NCBI RefSeq assembly: GCF_910592395.1
Contig: NC_088308.1
Coordinates: 14,463,001-14,527,000 of the forward strand
Reading direction: 5' to 3'
Source: Lineus longissimus
Lineage: Eukaryota > Nemertea > Pilidiophora > Heteronemertea > Lineidae
DNA length: 64,000 nucleotides
A program made the translations under genes and the position numbers. Below the pieces are notes generated by a model. That model did no database searches. It had not been told where the DNA came from and saw only the letters and a list, made by a program, of their open reading frames with translations. Of the stretch, positions 9,972 through 22,700 are shown one piece after another. Positions within the stretch are counted from its first letter, which is position 1; each line of letters starts with the position of its first letter.

Positions 9972-11461
9972 AGTCACATACGATATGTATAATTTTGACA
10001 TTTAGAAGTTGACGAGACATCGTCGACAACTTGACGAAAGTGAGACGGTATGACGTCATCACCAAACGAAAAGTGACGGATTCGCCTTAACTTCTTTAAA
10101 ATAAACATAATGGAAGCTAATTAAAAGTAATTATTGTTCCAAAAACCGATTGTAAAGATATATTGACCTAAAGTCGAAAACGTATTATAAATGCGCACGT
10201 ATTTTAAATGCGCAGTTTTGGAATGACAAACTTTTGAAAAAGGACCGTCAACTTGGTTCAGGTCCAAGGTCATTGACCCGTAGTGTAAAATACACAGTAA
10301 ACAAAAATTTGTACAGCTTCCATAGTGCACTTAAATTTTACCAGAGGTCAAAGAATTTTAAAACAGCTCGAATAAAATTGGTATAGACACAGATAGATTT
10401 AAAAAGACGACTTGGAAAAAGGGACCAGATAATTACCTGATATTTTGACTGTCAATTAGAATCCATATTCACACTTTGATAATCCAAATAGTAGAATTCT
10501 TAAATCTTGATGAAAAGTTGTAGGACTGACTTGAACAATTATATTCCAAAGGATGAAAGTGAGGCTGGACAGGGTTAAAAAGGGAAAAGATGCAGAAAAG
10601 GGACCCACATGACATTAATTCTTAAATATGGATGGCCAACTCATAACATCCAAGTCAAAACACTTTGTTAAATTAAAGAAACCTTAAAGGAAAGATTTTG
10701 CAATGATGCCAAAGGCGAAAAAGGGTCAAAATCTCTAACAATATCAATAACGCAGTTTGGAACAGAGTCTGCCTCGATCGGCAGCAATCTGACACAGAAT
10801 TTGATAGGCAGTGTAGCGCAAATCGCGTGCCGGCTATTGATGTGCTGTACCCGGTAATTGAGATGGCTGGCAGTGGGGTTGCGGTGGGATAATGATCGTT
10901 GAGTGACGGCGGAATGTTTATATGCGATATTTACGGCTGTGTTTGTGTTACCATTGGCTTGGATTTAAGCATGGCGGAGGTGAATTTAAAGAGGGCGGCT
11001 GCAAATTTAACAGGGCGGGCTAATTTTTAAACGGGGCGCATTTTCACTGCTCAAATTTAAATGGCCTGGCGAGAACACTGGCTTGGCATGGTCGAATTTC
11101 ACTTCATGGCCTGGACACAAGACCTATTGGAAATTGACCTAGTATCCAGGCCATGTGGGACCTTGTGTCCATATCAGGCACTGTACATTAGATTGGATGT
11201 TTACCTGGAGACAAGAATTTGTTTATCACGAAGGGTATGGCCTAAACTGGGGGATTCCCTAGTAACATGTGCACATGCGGTGTGCATGTGGCTGTGCAAC
11301 ATGTGTTCACACCACATTATCAGCTATTGCTGGAAAAACCACTCCTCAGACGGCCCTACTGTTAGTGTTAAATACCACGTGACTGAGATCGACCAATCAT
11401 TTGAACAATGGTGACATCAGCACCAAGGACGCGCGGTCGAATCGTAGATTACAAACAACTT
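9972..11461. other. Noncoding stretch
   Basis: AT-rich sequence without a convincing gene. At about 10975-11045 there are three loosely repeated AATTTAA plus GGGCGG-type motifs. Around 11100-11175 a GGCCTGGACACAAGACC segment is echoed in inverted form. I recognise nothing else. Confidence 0.4.
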
Positions 11462-12715
11462 TTAACCCTTAAAGCGCCAGAGGCGACGATCGTCGACATA
11501 AGGGGGAAAGCGCCAGAGGCGACGATCGTCGACAGCAGACATTTAGTTCCACCTGTCTGCTAAGAGATGGCAGTGAGTGTGCATGTACGCTCTTTGGTAC
11601 TTCGACAGTGATGCTTAGCACAAAATGGCATCGAAAAAATTTCAAGTTTCTATACAAGCTTTTGAGTATTTTATCAATGAAATGGCCAGGGCCATTGTGC
11701 TCACCTCATGTGGAGGAAAGATGGATAAAGAGCATGGTCTTGTGTCATGTAGTGTTAGGTTTGATGTAGGTCCAAGCAATTACAATTTCCCCAAAATGGC
11801 CAATTTACAGTACATTCGACCTCTGTGACCTTGAAAAGTAGGTCAAATCAAAGAAGACCCGGGTGACACATTGAATGGTTGTTAGAATTAGATGTACCTA
11901 TGATATAAAATTGGTGCCAATCGGGCAAGTCATTACTAGGAATAATGGCATTTTGAAGAATTTAGGATTTGGCCCCCTCCCTGGAGGCCAAACGGCAAAT
12001 CAGATCGCACCAAACTTCGGTACCTGAGATCACCTGACCAAGGGGTACATGTGTACTTAATTTGTGATCAATAGTCATTGCAGTTAAGAAACGTGCCATA
12101 GTTACGGCCTGACGGCGAATTTACGCCATTTGACCTCTGTGACCTTGACAAGAAGGTCAAATTAAAAACCTGTGTGACATATACTGTATGGTGGTTAGAT
12201 GTACCCATGATATCAAATTGGTGGCAATCGGGCAAGAAGTTAAGGAATAATCACATTTTTAAGGTTTTTGGATTTTGCCCCCTGGTGGTCAAGTGGTGAA
12301 TCATATTGGACCAACCTTTGGTCCCTGAGATCACCTGACTAAGGGGTAAATGTGTACCAAATTTGGTATCAATAGTCATTGCAGTTTAGAAACGTGCCAT
12401 CGTTACATCCTAACGGCTAATTTACACCATTTGACCTCTGTGACCTTGAAAAGGAGGTCAAATCAAAAACCCGGAGGATATATGATGCACCTTTGCTAGA
12501 AGTACCTACCATATTTTTTTCAAAATTTCCCGACTACTATTAAGGGAGATATTGCATATTTTCACTTTTAACGTTTGTCCCCCTAGTGGCCAAACCATGA
12601 AACGAATCGGACCGAAACTTGGTCTCCCAGGTGTCATTACATAAGGGTACATGTGTACCAAGTTTCAACTCAATAGCTCTAACAGTTACGAAACGTGCCC
12701 TGCTAACGGACGACG

Positions 12716-12783
<68 letters not shown>

Positions 12784-13237
12784 ACGACGGACGCCACGGT
12801 ATGGGATAAGCTCACCTCTGCTAAGAGGTGAGCTAAAAACTTGAAGCCCCATTTTCGCGGGAATGATGTCATCAGGAGTAATTAGCGCTGCTACGACTAA
12901 TTAGACGGATGCTTCGACCAGGAATCGGATGGAAACGATGTATTTAGACCCAGACTTCATATTAAAATACCAAGGGAGGTATAAAAAGCTGATGGAGGTA
13001 TGTTCTGGCCATATTTTTGTTGATTATGGGTATTTGCACTAATTAACCCCTAATTAGTAAATTTTGGCGGGAAATGTTACAAAAATCGACGGGAATTACC
13101 ATTTGTATAAAATCATCAGCACATTCCATGGTGTTTGTAACAAAAATAACGTTGTTATTAATCATTTTCAAAAATGCTTGGTTAATTCGGCGCTCAGGGG
13201 TAATATGATTTTGTTAATTCGGCGCTTTAAGGGTTAA
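11462..13237. mobile_element. piggyBac-type MITE with TTAA target duplications, carrying a nested repeat
   Basis: TTAA (11462-11465) is followed by CCCTTAAAGCGCC (11466-11478). The right end mirrors this exactly: GGCGCTTTAAGGG (13221-13233), then TTAA (13234-13237). Perfect 13 bp inverted termini starting CCC within TTAA duplications are the hallmark of the piggyBac superfamily. Just inside the left end a 28 bp unit is repeated exactly (11471-11498 and 11507-11534). Inside the right end a GGCGCT unit recurs near 13190. No transposase is encoded, so it is non-autonomous. Most of its interior is the hairpin-ended repeat at 11677-12836, which must have inserted later; the MITE itself would be roughly 600 bp. 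Confidence 0.85.
11677..12836 (+). mobile_element. Hairpin-ended repeat, copy 1 (Helitron-like non-autonomous element)
   Basis: A 1160 bp unit starting ATGAAATGGCCAGGGCC and ending in a 10 bp perfect hairpin (arms AGCTCACCTC and GAGGTGAGCT, 6-base loop) directly followed by AA, so that the 3' end reads CTAA. A left-end GCTCACCTC (about 11697-11705) pairs with the final GAGGTGAGC, giving offset (asymmetric) inverted termini. The interior is three divergent ~300 bp tandem units, each with a TGACCTCTGTGACCTTGA-type block (11817, 12131, 12432), followed by a (GAC)n microsatellite at about 12711-12789. No protein is encoded. Near-identical copies lie at 30109, 38667 and 60098. The structure matches HINE/pearl-type Helitron relatives; the class assignment is inference. 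Confidence 0.75.
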
Positions 13238-13811
13238 ATGGGCCTGAAATACCAATATCCTCAGTAAAGGACAGCTCAATGATTGTTCTCTGATGTAAAT
13301 GTAATTCCAAGTACAGGTACTCCGGGATGAGACAATCATGATTGTGTTGGACTGCACATTTTCTCGAGGAAGTGGATGCAGCTGCCAACCAGATCCCCCC
13401 CCCCCGCTATGCCTCATAGTCATACCCATGACACTGACCCACCATGCACCAATAAAGATTACTTAATTTTAATGATATATGGCTATATGGCCAAGAAGTA
13501 CTGAAAGCATAATGATGAAATTTGTATATTGTTTGACACAAGTTTTGTTATGAGCTCAGGTCCATATACTGAAGCAGTGGGCAGGGCCTGAGGAAACCCC
13601 ACCCAAAATACATTTCTAAGGAGGCAATGACCAATATAAGGTTATGAAAGTGACTGCAACATATATCACTAACATCATTTAATTCGAAAGAGAAGTTGGC
13701 TTCTATTCCTCCATTTCCAATAAATATGCATGAGTAGCAATTACTTCACTCCTGGCTGAAATTCCCTCACAAAGACACTAAATTTTTTTCCAATCAACCT
13801 CAAATTTCTCC
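12837..13811. other. Right part of the piggyBac MITE and flanking noncoding DNA
   Basis: From 12837 to 13233 this is the right half of the TTAA-flanked MITE. From 13238 onward there is no recognisable gene. A short poly-C run lies near 13396-13405. Confidence 0.4.
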
Positions 13812-13921
13812 CATAACATAACATAACATAACATAACATAACATAACATAACATAACATAACATAACATAACATAACATAACATAACATAACATAACATA
13901 ACATAACATAACATAACATAC
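13812..13921. repeat. Pentanucleotide microsatellite (CATAA)n
   Basis: About 22 tandem copies of CATAA with almost no interruption. The long Met-Leu-Cys-Tyr-Val open frames across it are an artefact of the repeat. Confidence 0.95.
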
Positions 13922-14033
13922 CATATAACATAACATGACATAATTTATTTCTCTCCAAAAAACCCTTTCGGGTATAAGATGTTACATGATTTAACATTTA
14001 CATATGGTGGACCAAGCTGATGAATTCTTTACA

Positions 14034-14066
14034 ACAAGAGGCCCAAGGGCCTGGCGCTCAGCTGAG
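14034..14066 (+). repeat. 5' terminus of a second hairpin-ended repeat family
   Basis: The segment contains GAGGCCCAAGGGCC followed by GCGCTCAGCTGAG. The GCTCAGCTGA arm is the same as the hairpin arm ending the GGAC-repeat family at 32812-32838, and the GGCC...GGGCC start resembles the start of the 1.15 kb repeat. Only the left end is recognisable here. Confidence 0.45.
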
Positions 14067-14943
14067 TTAATATCATCAATATCTTCCGTGTTCATTATGG
14101 ATGAAAATGGCATGCTCCATGGTATTTGACATCCTTTTGCGTTCACTACGGTAGTAATGTTTTTGGTTGACATAATTATGGCACTGTTGGAACATTCTCA
14201 TGGTTTATGGTATGCACCTGTTGATGGGCCATATGAATAAAAACTAGCACAAGCTTTTACTCCAGATTTTGAAGCATTTAGTATGCTTCAAAAATTGGAA
14301 GAGTTTAGTACTTGTGAAAGCAAAGATTTTTAGAAATCAGTATTTGCTACCAAGTCAAGTAAATGCTATCTAGACTACATATGAACGAAAATGTAGGATA
14401 AACCTTATACTTGGTAGTATAAATGTATTTTCTTGGAATCATGTAGCCTTTAAAAGTCGAAGTGAATGGTTGGTTATTCCTCTTTGCCGGACTGCATTCA
14501 CATTTTGTTTGGTGGACATGTCATGCAAGAATTGGTCAAACCACACATCCATTTATGGAGAATCAGAGTGCATGGATTCCGAGTCATTAAAAATGTCTAA
14601 AGAATTATTCTTGGGTCATGAAGGGAAACCTGCGTTGTTTATTATAAAAGTGAAAAATATGACAGAGTTAAGAAAATTATGTTTTATTGAACAATAGTAA
14701 GTTTTGATTGTCTTGGCCAGCAAGAATTAGTATTATTTACAGATTTGGCAGATCATAAAGGAATCATCCTGGACATACATGGTGAGAAGGCGAGAAGGTA
14801 TACAGTATAACATATGTGAAAATATTTTGATGATGTTGCACGAAAATAAATAAATAAAATGTAATGCTTAAAGGTTTATGGACACCAGTGTTTAGAATAT
14901 GCTTTCGAACAGTATGGTGACAAGGTAGGGAAATTATGACATA
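14067..14943. other. Noncoding stretch
   Basis: AT-rich. A short open frame at 14470-14697 has no recognisable domain or splice context, and I do not call it a gene. The end near 14850 is an AAATAAATAAATAAAA run. Confidence 0.35.
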
Positions 14944-15112
14944 CAGTCAACCTTGCGCAAGTCGAATCTGCTGTGACCATGGAATTTGATTCGACTTAGG
15001 CAATATTCGAGTTATATGAAGATAATTCAATGGAAATGCAGCAAGTGCACTCTGTATTGTACTTCAACTTAGGCAATATTCAACTTATGTGTCTTAAGCA
15101 AGGTTGATTGTA
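14944..15112. mobile_element. Tc1/mariner-like MITE, 165 bp
   Basis: TA dinucleotides (14944-14945 and 15111-15112) flank inverted ends beginning CAGTCAACCTTGC on the left and CAATCAACCTTGC (reverse complement) on the right. The arms diverge after about 18 bp. A TA target and CAGT-type ends are typical of Tc1/mariner non-autonomous elements. The interior repeats a CTTAGGCAATATTC segment twice. Confidence 0.65.
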
Positions 15113-16411
15113 ATTTCTCTTTGACAAAAAAGAGAATCTTTGGAGCAGTGATTACTAGAATTGAGTATGGCCATATTAAAGCCAAATATGTGCGATGGGG
15201 TCCAGCTAAAGGTTCATCATGTTGTGAAACTAAAATGCGTCATAAATTTACTGAAAAATGCACTACAGGGTAAACATTTTTTGGTTGCAAAACAGTTGAA
15301 TTTCTAACATTGTTGGTATAAAGCTCATTCAATGGAAATGTCCAGAAATGTTCATATTTAATTTGCGTTTCTGTCACCATGACGACTCTTTAGCTGGAGG
15401 CAGTCACATATAGTGAGATTTTATTTACAATGCCATCATCAGGTAATCAACCAAAGATCCATGTATTAAATACATATGTAGGTACAATTTGGTTCTTCCT
15501 AGAGGATGCGAGAAAAGCAACTGGTGTCCACAGCATTTTGAACACAACTGAAAATGTGAACATCAATATACATGTATGTGATTGTCAAAAATACATAATT
15601 TTGAAATGTTTTTCTGGTGTGGCACGCAAATAAATAAAATTACATGATTCAAGGATCATGATGTGATCACCTCCAGAAAACAGAAGAACAGATTCGGTGT
15701 ACATGTATAATTTGGCAACCTAAAACAAAGTGGACAATAAAACAAAGACACAGAAGAAACTTGTGAGAGTTACCAATGTAGAATGCAGTACAGCCTGATT
15801 TTTGGGTAAATCGGCCGACTATGGTAAACGTTCCTGATCGTAGTATGGGGAGTGTATTTATACATTGTTTGTTCACAAGCATGCTGTGGAAGTCATGACA
15901 TTTTAAATTGGTGGCTCTAATTGGATTCTTCTTTTTAGGGTAAAACAAAATGTACAACGTAATGTAAACTGTATCAGGTGAGGATGCCATCTTTCCAGGT
16001 GGCAGCATCTCTCATTGAGTAGACAATGTCGCCGACATATCTGTGCTGCCACTTGGGATGCAGTGACATGTCTTGTATAGAGTTTACAGTAATTATGCTG
16101 ATGTGGTATGCAACAATTATTTTGTGATTTGGATAGATTACAGGAAATAACCAAAAATAATCAATCAAGTGTTCAGCATATTAAGATTCCAATGCCAGTC
16201 ATTGTCTACAGCAGGAATCATGTTAGATCAATATCAATATTATAATGAGAATTGACTTCTAAAATGAACCTTATGTCATTTAATGAAAGAAATTACCCAT
16301 GTTCTAAAATTGAACCTGATAAGAAATTAAAATAATACGCTGTATCTTAAGATTATACATGTTAGAATTGTGAAAATGTATGGACATGGTACAGTTCTTT
16401 AGTTTGCACAG
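15113..16411. other. Sequence 3' of the RPA-like gene, no gene recognised
   Basis: Several overlapping minus-strand open frames (15667-16168) have no domain I can name. If the Helentron extends this far, its 3' terminus lies here or farther left. I could not identify a terminal hairpin or end motif on the minus strand. Confidence 0.35.
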
Positions 16412-18253
16412 TTACATGGCGAGTTCAGTGACCACATATGATGTGTTTACAGTGACATCAAATGAATTCAAGCTCAAGAAAAATGATTCGATGTCGTCTC
16501 CACTTTCATATTGTACATCATTTTGTTGAAGGAAATTGACAACAGCATTGTTATAGGCAGAGATACGATGTTTAACACCATCAGCGATGATGTTTAATTT
16601 AACTCTGATTGTTCTTTTGCCGAGGTGGAGTTTTGTCTCATATTACAATGAGGGCATTTGAATGTAACTGTTGCAAGGAGGTCTTTGTTGACTGTGTCTT
16701 TGCAGCTGCAGCAGTTATAAGATGTGTCACATTGTACACATTCACAACATGCTCCTTGGATTTTTGTATTATTGTTAGTCACAGATGACTCGTTGTTTGG
16801 ATTTTCCATTGTGGCTACCTCCTCTATAATGGTTGTAGGTGTGGTTTGGAGGTGTTTCACATCATTGTAGTTGGTGATGGACAGGAATTGGAACTTGTAT
16901 GTGTGTTCCGTTTGGATGTTGGGAATACTATTTCCCCAAGCTGTAAGGGTGAGACAGGAATTCTGGTCAGCAATAGTGAAGGACTTCTTGTTGATCGGAA
17001 CTGTAGTATAACTTAGGGTTTGTTGAGTCTCTTCTTCAACAACACGCGTTACATGTGCTGTCAAGTTGATCTGAAAGATGAATGATATCATTATACTTGT
17101 GAAGTGGACGTAGAGCTAGAGTCGCTGGTAATTATGATAGGGTACTATTTGTTAGTTTTTGGCGGTGCAAAGTGAAACTTGTTTTGATGTTGGTGAGTTA
17201 TGATCAGGGTTGTAGTATTTGGTTAATTGATTTTATGTTGTGTTCAGACAGGCAGTTTACTTTGAACTGTACTTTGTAGCAAAGTTTAAAACCTATGAAA
17301 TTTAGGTTGTGGTGGAGACTGGTTACTGGAACTCTGTACTAGTATCTAATTTGGGTTTGGTGTGAAGATAGCAGCATTAATTACCTTTTTTTTTTCTGTG
17401 GATGGAATAGTATTGATGAAGTCTGTGACGGTTGTATCTAGTGCATGTTGCAGATCCAATTCCAGTGGTTTCTTGTATTTGTAGGTTGGTACAATGTTTG
17501 ATGTTTCCATGGTTGTGTAGGGTGTTATCTTTATATCTTCTTTACTGGAATCGTGCCAATTTTGTGATGTTTGAACTTTGTTGATCTTCACAGGGCTTCT
17601 GAAAAAGTGTATGGTTTACTATATATGTGACAAAAATCAAGACATGTAAGTTTCAATCCTTTATAGATAACCTGGTGCTGTCATAGAGACAAGTTTGGGG
17701 GGCTAGAAAATTCCACTAGACTGACATCTGAGATTTAATGGTAAAAGAACTGGATTTGACAGACGAGGTTGTCGTGGACTGTTAAGAGTTATCCTTTACA
17801 AAATTGTTATTATATGGGACTACCAAAATTAAGAGTAGAATAACCAATGACAACAGTGAGACCAGAAAACCAAGGAAGATTGCCATTGCCAAATTGTGAG
17901 TGTGTGGCGGTCTTAACATTTTGAGATAAGAGATCAAATCGTCTGATTGGAGTAATTTCTTTGACTACTGCCATACTGGTATATTGTTTTAAGGGGAAAT
18001 GAATTTTTTAATCAGGGTAGACTTACTTCTTTTCTTCAAATGTTTTGAAAGTTTGATGCATCCTTTTGCTGAAGCAAACCATCCTTTGATACTCTTTACC
18101 ACTTGTTTGCAATGTGGCTTCGAAGTAGTCATTGTTGTTCCTCGCTCTCTTTACAGGCGATGTGTTGTGAATATATCCGGTGAATGTTTTATTGTTGATT
18201 TCGCTGTTTGGCCTCTTCAGGGTCTTTGGTGGTGGGGTATTTGGAGTGGCCAT
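16412..18253 (-). CDS. RPA-like OB-fold single-strand-binding protein, three exons (Helentron accessory gene)
   Basis: Exons on the minus strand: 18253-18027 (ATG at 18253, donor GTAAGT), 17598-17385 (acceptor TTTTTCAG, donor GTAATT) and 17070 to the stop at 16412-16414 (acceptor TTTCAG). Phases agree at both junctions. Exon 1 has a basic NLS-like start and a TGYIHNTSPVK-type OB strand with RNNNDYF. Exon 3 has a second OB-like region (INLTAHVTRVV... LTAWG) and a Cys-rich zinc ribbon (CCECVQC...CCSC...CPHC). Replication protein A-like genes accompany many Helitrons/Helentrons and would coat single-stranded intermediates. One single-base deletion in an A run near 16633 shifts the frame; the downstream frame stays open to 16412. 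It has the same strand as the Rep-helicase gene 1.5 kb upstream, supporting one element. Confidence 0.72.
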
Positions 18254-19755
18254 GATGTGATGAATCTGTAAATTAATGAAAATTGTTAGGCCAAGTTTTT
18301 TGGCAAAGGAAGGAACCAGAAAGAACAAAAGTATTCTGTGCTTCATGGTCAGCTCGTTATATTTTGTGCTTCTGATGGTAGATGTGCTTTGTACTTTGTT
18401 GTCATGAAAGTAATTGAAGAATGATTATAAATTATTTGGAGACATTGTTGATGAGAAACAGATGCTGAAATTAGCCTGAAATAGAAGTAATGATAAGAAA
18501 TCAATTTGAAATTCAAAAAGGAGCAATTCATTAAGTCTGTATGCACCAAGGGGGAAAGGGGTTTGAGGGTAATGGAGAAGTATACATATTGTACATGTCT
18601 ACATTTTACCTGAAATTTTGCATGTCAGAGGCAGGGATCATCAGAAATTCACCACTTTGATGCATACATGCTTTTTGGACTGAACCTGCACCTTAGCAGT
18701 ATGGATTGGATACCTTTGAATTTTCTTTATAGTAAAACAATGGAAGAAGTCTTGCATCCTTCAGCGAAATTTGTATTTTTATGTCCTTGTAGCACTATTC
18801 ATTTCCGAAGTAGCAAGAATAAGGAATTTCACATTTGTCCAAACGTCACTTCATAGACACAGCACCGAATGATATTGTTCCTAGTTATGAAAGAATTAGT
18901 CGTTGAAGAATATAACCGCACATGTACTTTTTATCCATAGAATTAGTTCTCCAAGAATATATGAAAACACACACTTTTTATCCATAGATGAACACAGTTA
19001 ACAGTGTTATAATTGAACTTTTGTCAGAAGACTAGAGTCAATGTTCCGAGCAGCAAATGATAATTAGCAGTATTATAAGAGTCCTACACTTCCCAGAAAT
19101 TCAAAACTATTTTCTTCATTAACACAGAAAACATTTTAGAACCCACCCTCTCTCTGCTATAGTTGCAGCTCCAGTACAATATCTTGATTAACTGCAAGCA
19201 AAGAGTATTATTTTGTAAACATTTGGTACTGGATGTTCTTATTTTGAATAAAATAAAAGTGGATGAATGTTATTATAACATGTATAATTAAAGAATACTT
19301 TAAAGCGCAAGGGAGAGAAGGGTCCCCCCTCTAAATTATTGCATTTTTGAAACTCCAACTTTCTGCAACAACTCCAAGTGCTGAAGTGATCAAAACTTGA
19401 GTTGTTCTGTTTTTATTTGTCGGAAGGTTTGTCACAGCCAAAAAGCCCCCGACTTAGGACATAGTCGAGTTAGAGCTTCATTCATAGCTATTTTATTTAT
19501 TTGCGGAGTTTGCCATCAACCCCGAATGGTACATTTCTGTCCTAGAGCACATGTATCCTTTACCTGCTTCCATCCCCTCACCCCCCCCCCCTCCATCCAG
19601 ATCATGTCTTATTTCTCCTTTGCCCTCTCTCTTGCTGCTTGATTTCAACTGTGAAGATTTTACATGTATATGTTCTTCAAGGGTACCCTAAAAATGTCAT
19701 TGAATTAGTCAATATATTACGCAAATTCGTTTTTTACTTGGGTCTATATTCCAAT
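18254..19755. other. Spacer between the two Helentron genes
   Basis: No convincing gene. A poly-C stretch lies at about 19580-19590. Sequence upstream (minus-strand sense) of the RPA-like ATG probably contains its promoter, but no clear TATA box was identified. Confidence 0.35.
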
Positions 19756-22700
19756 TTATAATAAAGGTACAGCTACCGCAATCATTTTATGATCAGACCA
19801 AGTGGATTCTATTGTAGAAGTATGAAGATTGACCTGATTAGAAAATGCCAAATCAATTAGTGAATTATAATCAGTAGTAATTTCGTTCACTAATTGTTGG
19901 CATCCTATTATATTGGAAATAGCTGCAAATGGTTATCGTTTTTGCTATTCCAAATATCAACATTAAAGTCACCAACAACAAGTAGAGGTTTAGTGAGGTC
20001 TATTTCTAATGCAATTGTACGAAGTTTTGAACATAGTTCTGTAAATGAACATGAAGGTGACTTGTACAGACAGATGATTTGAAGGAAAAGTGTGGGTTTT
20101 GACAGCGAAATGCAGGAGGCTTCAAAGTTAGCAGTTGATACATGTTGAACAGTGCAGAACTCGGCAAGAGATGACAATACATACATAGCTAAACCATGTG
20201 GTGGTCTCCTTGCAGTACTATGACTAGTGTTTGTGCTATTAAGTTGATCATTTCTGAATAGTCTATAATTTGGGATGTCAAAGGTATCATTGTTGTCAGT
20301 GGCAATGAGGCGCGATTCTGCTACAAGAAGTATGTCTCCACTCATCATATGGTGATCAGCAAGTATATCACTCAAATGAAGATTCAAAGATCTTGTATTG
20401 TGAAAGATTACTTTCAGGTAGTTTTGTCCAAGTGATGAAGGAAGAGTATAATTCAGTTTTATGCACGATCTGTTTCGAAGCCGTTCCATTTCTTTAGTAA
20501 CAATTGGATCAGTACCAATTTTGTCATCCTGCAAATTCAAAATGTTCAAACCACTTATACTAGTGACTCTACTTAATGCAACATAATGGACATGGTTTAT
20601 TTTTCTCCATGAACTCATGTCGACAACTACTTCTGAAAGGGAGTATCCTTGTGCTTTCCAGACTGTTTTTGATGCACCTATTGTTAATGGAAATTGAGTT
20701 CTAGTAACAGGTGTGTAACTTTTTCCACGATAAAATGTGCGCTTCACAGCAAAAATGGGAGTCCATTCTTTAGGAGTATCAGTTGAGAAAAATGGTTTGT
20801 ATGTGGATTTGATAGATTTTCCTACATCTGGATCTTGGAATAACACCCACAGAATTGCAGGTTTGTCGAAATCATTCATGAATTGCATTCTTTTCATTTC
20901 ACACATTGTTCCATTTGTCAGCCCATCAGTAATATTTACATTGCATGTGACCATGTAAGGTAAGCCAATTGCCACTGATAGTTTATTTACTAAACCAGCG
21001 GTTACAGAAGGATCATCAGGTATTCGTTCCACAATAGTTTGCTTAACTTCATCACTGAAGTCTGCTAGCACTGTATCTACAGCTTTGACAATTACTTTAT
21101 CTGTTAATGTATGATCAAAGACAAATTGGTTGTGCTTTGCAACTTCATGTTTTGTGCAATACAAGTGTAATGCATTTTGTGGATAATCAGGATCATTTTT
21201 GGAAACTACTCTCGATTTTAATATAGTTAGGTCATCTTCGGTGTTTTTGCCTTCTCTTAATCGATTGAGCAGTTGTGCATAATTCATGTCATCTTTTTGG
21301 CGCATAATTTCAGTGAGTTCAAACATTTCAAAACGACAGTCATTTTCAATGCCTTCATCATCACTACATGTATGATTGGATTCAGAATGTTCATTCTGAT
21401 TTTCATTGTTGAAATCAAAGTGTTGACCACTCCATAAATTTGTTGCCAAGTCTTTATAATCAACAATTTCACCTTTGACCGGATCTGAAAAAATCCACTT
21501 ATCCATCACAGGCTGAAGTTGGTACAAATCTCCAAAAGCAATGATGTGAACTCCACCAAATGAATCTTTATTACCTTTCAATTCTTGTAATCTAAGAGAT
21601 AGGAATTGGAACATTTTTCGGCCAACCATACTTATTTCATCAATGATCAGAACAGATAAATGTCTGTAGTAGGTAATATATTTTTCACTTAAATTTTGTG
21701 GAAGTTTTGTGTATTTTAACCCTTGGTTTGGTAATATATGAAAAGCAGTGTGCAGTGTTGTACCATGAATATTGTATGCAGCTGTCCCAGTTGGAGCTGT
21801 TAAAAGAATGCGACAGTCTTCTGGATCATCACCAGCATCAGTACATAAGCACCGCAATAAACTTTGGTGAATAGCTTTGATAGTGACACTCTTGCCTACA
21901 CCAGCACCACCTGTCACAAACAAATGTAGATTTTTTGATGATGTTTTAATGTGCTTTAAAACATATTTGAAAATGGTACGCTGTTTTTCATTCAAATTTC
22001 TGACCAGCTGGTGAAATTCTTCGTCAGGGATTCTACCTGGTAGTTTATCGAAATTATGGGATTCCTTTTGAGGATGTAATCCAATATCCACTCCAATATC
22101 ATACGTTCTCATTTGTTCACTGTTAGCAGGATTAAAGAAAGCCATATCCTCAGAATCATGAATGGTTTGACTGGCATCTTCAGTTTCAGTGTGCATGTTA
22201 TTTGGTGCAATATCACCATATGATTCAGCTTCAGCCCTCTTAGCGGCTTCGTCAATGATGTCAGCCATATGTTCATATTGTTTTCTTTTAGCATCTATAG
22301 TTGCTTTTTTTGCCGTGTAATGAGCATAATGTGTCCTATGGCCTCCTAGCAAATCAGTTGTTTCATTTCTCCAGGGCAAGAATAGAAGAAGTCGTTCTCG
22401 ATAACAGTTTTCAGGGTCAGTATTTTTGTTGTATCTCACATACCTAATTACCCTTGGGTTTTTCTTAAGTTTGTAGACTACACCAGATTTTGTAGTGAAA
22501 TCAATTATTTCATCAGGTTCAGTCGGTGGAAATGTCTCACTTTCAGCCTCAATTATATTATGATCCACATCATCTAAATTATCTTCAAAAGGGTCATAAC
22601 TTTGTTTCGGGTATGTGACATTGAGTTTCGATGCATAATCTGCCAAACACCAATTGTCCAACTGGTTTGGTCTAGTGCTGTATCTTGATACGATATTACC

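Noticed and set aside
12711-12790. Poly-Arg and poly-Asp open frames over (GAC)n in the repeat copies
   Set aside because: They exist only because the trinucleotide repeat lacks stops. The same happens at 31135, 39705 and 61148.
13741-13997. Met-Leu-Cys-Tyr-Val open frames
   Set aside because: Translation of the CATAA microsatellite, not a protein gene.
15667-16168. Minus-strand open frames downstream of the RPA-like gene as a third Helentron gene
   Set aside because: No domain, no consistent splice phase and no motif I can name, so it is left as unannotated.
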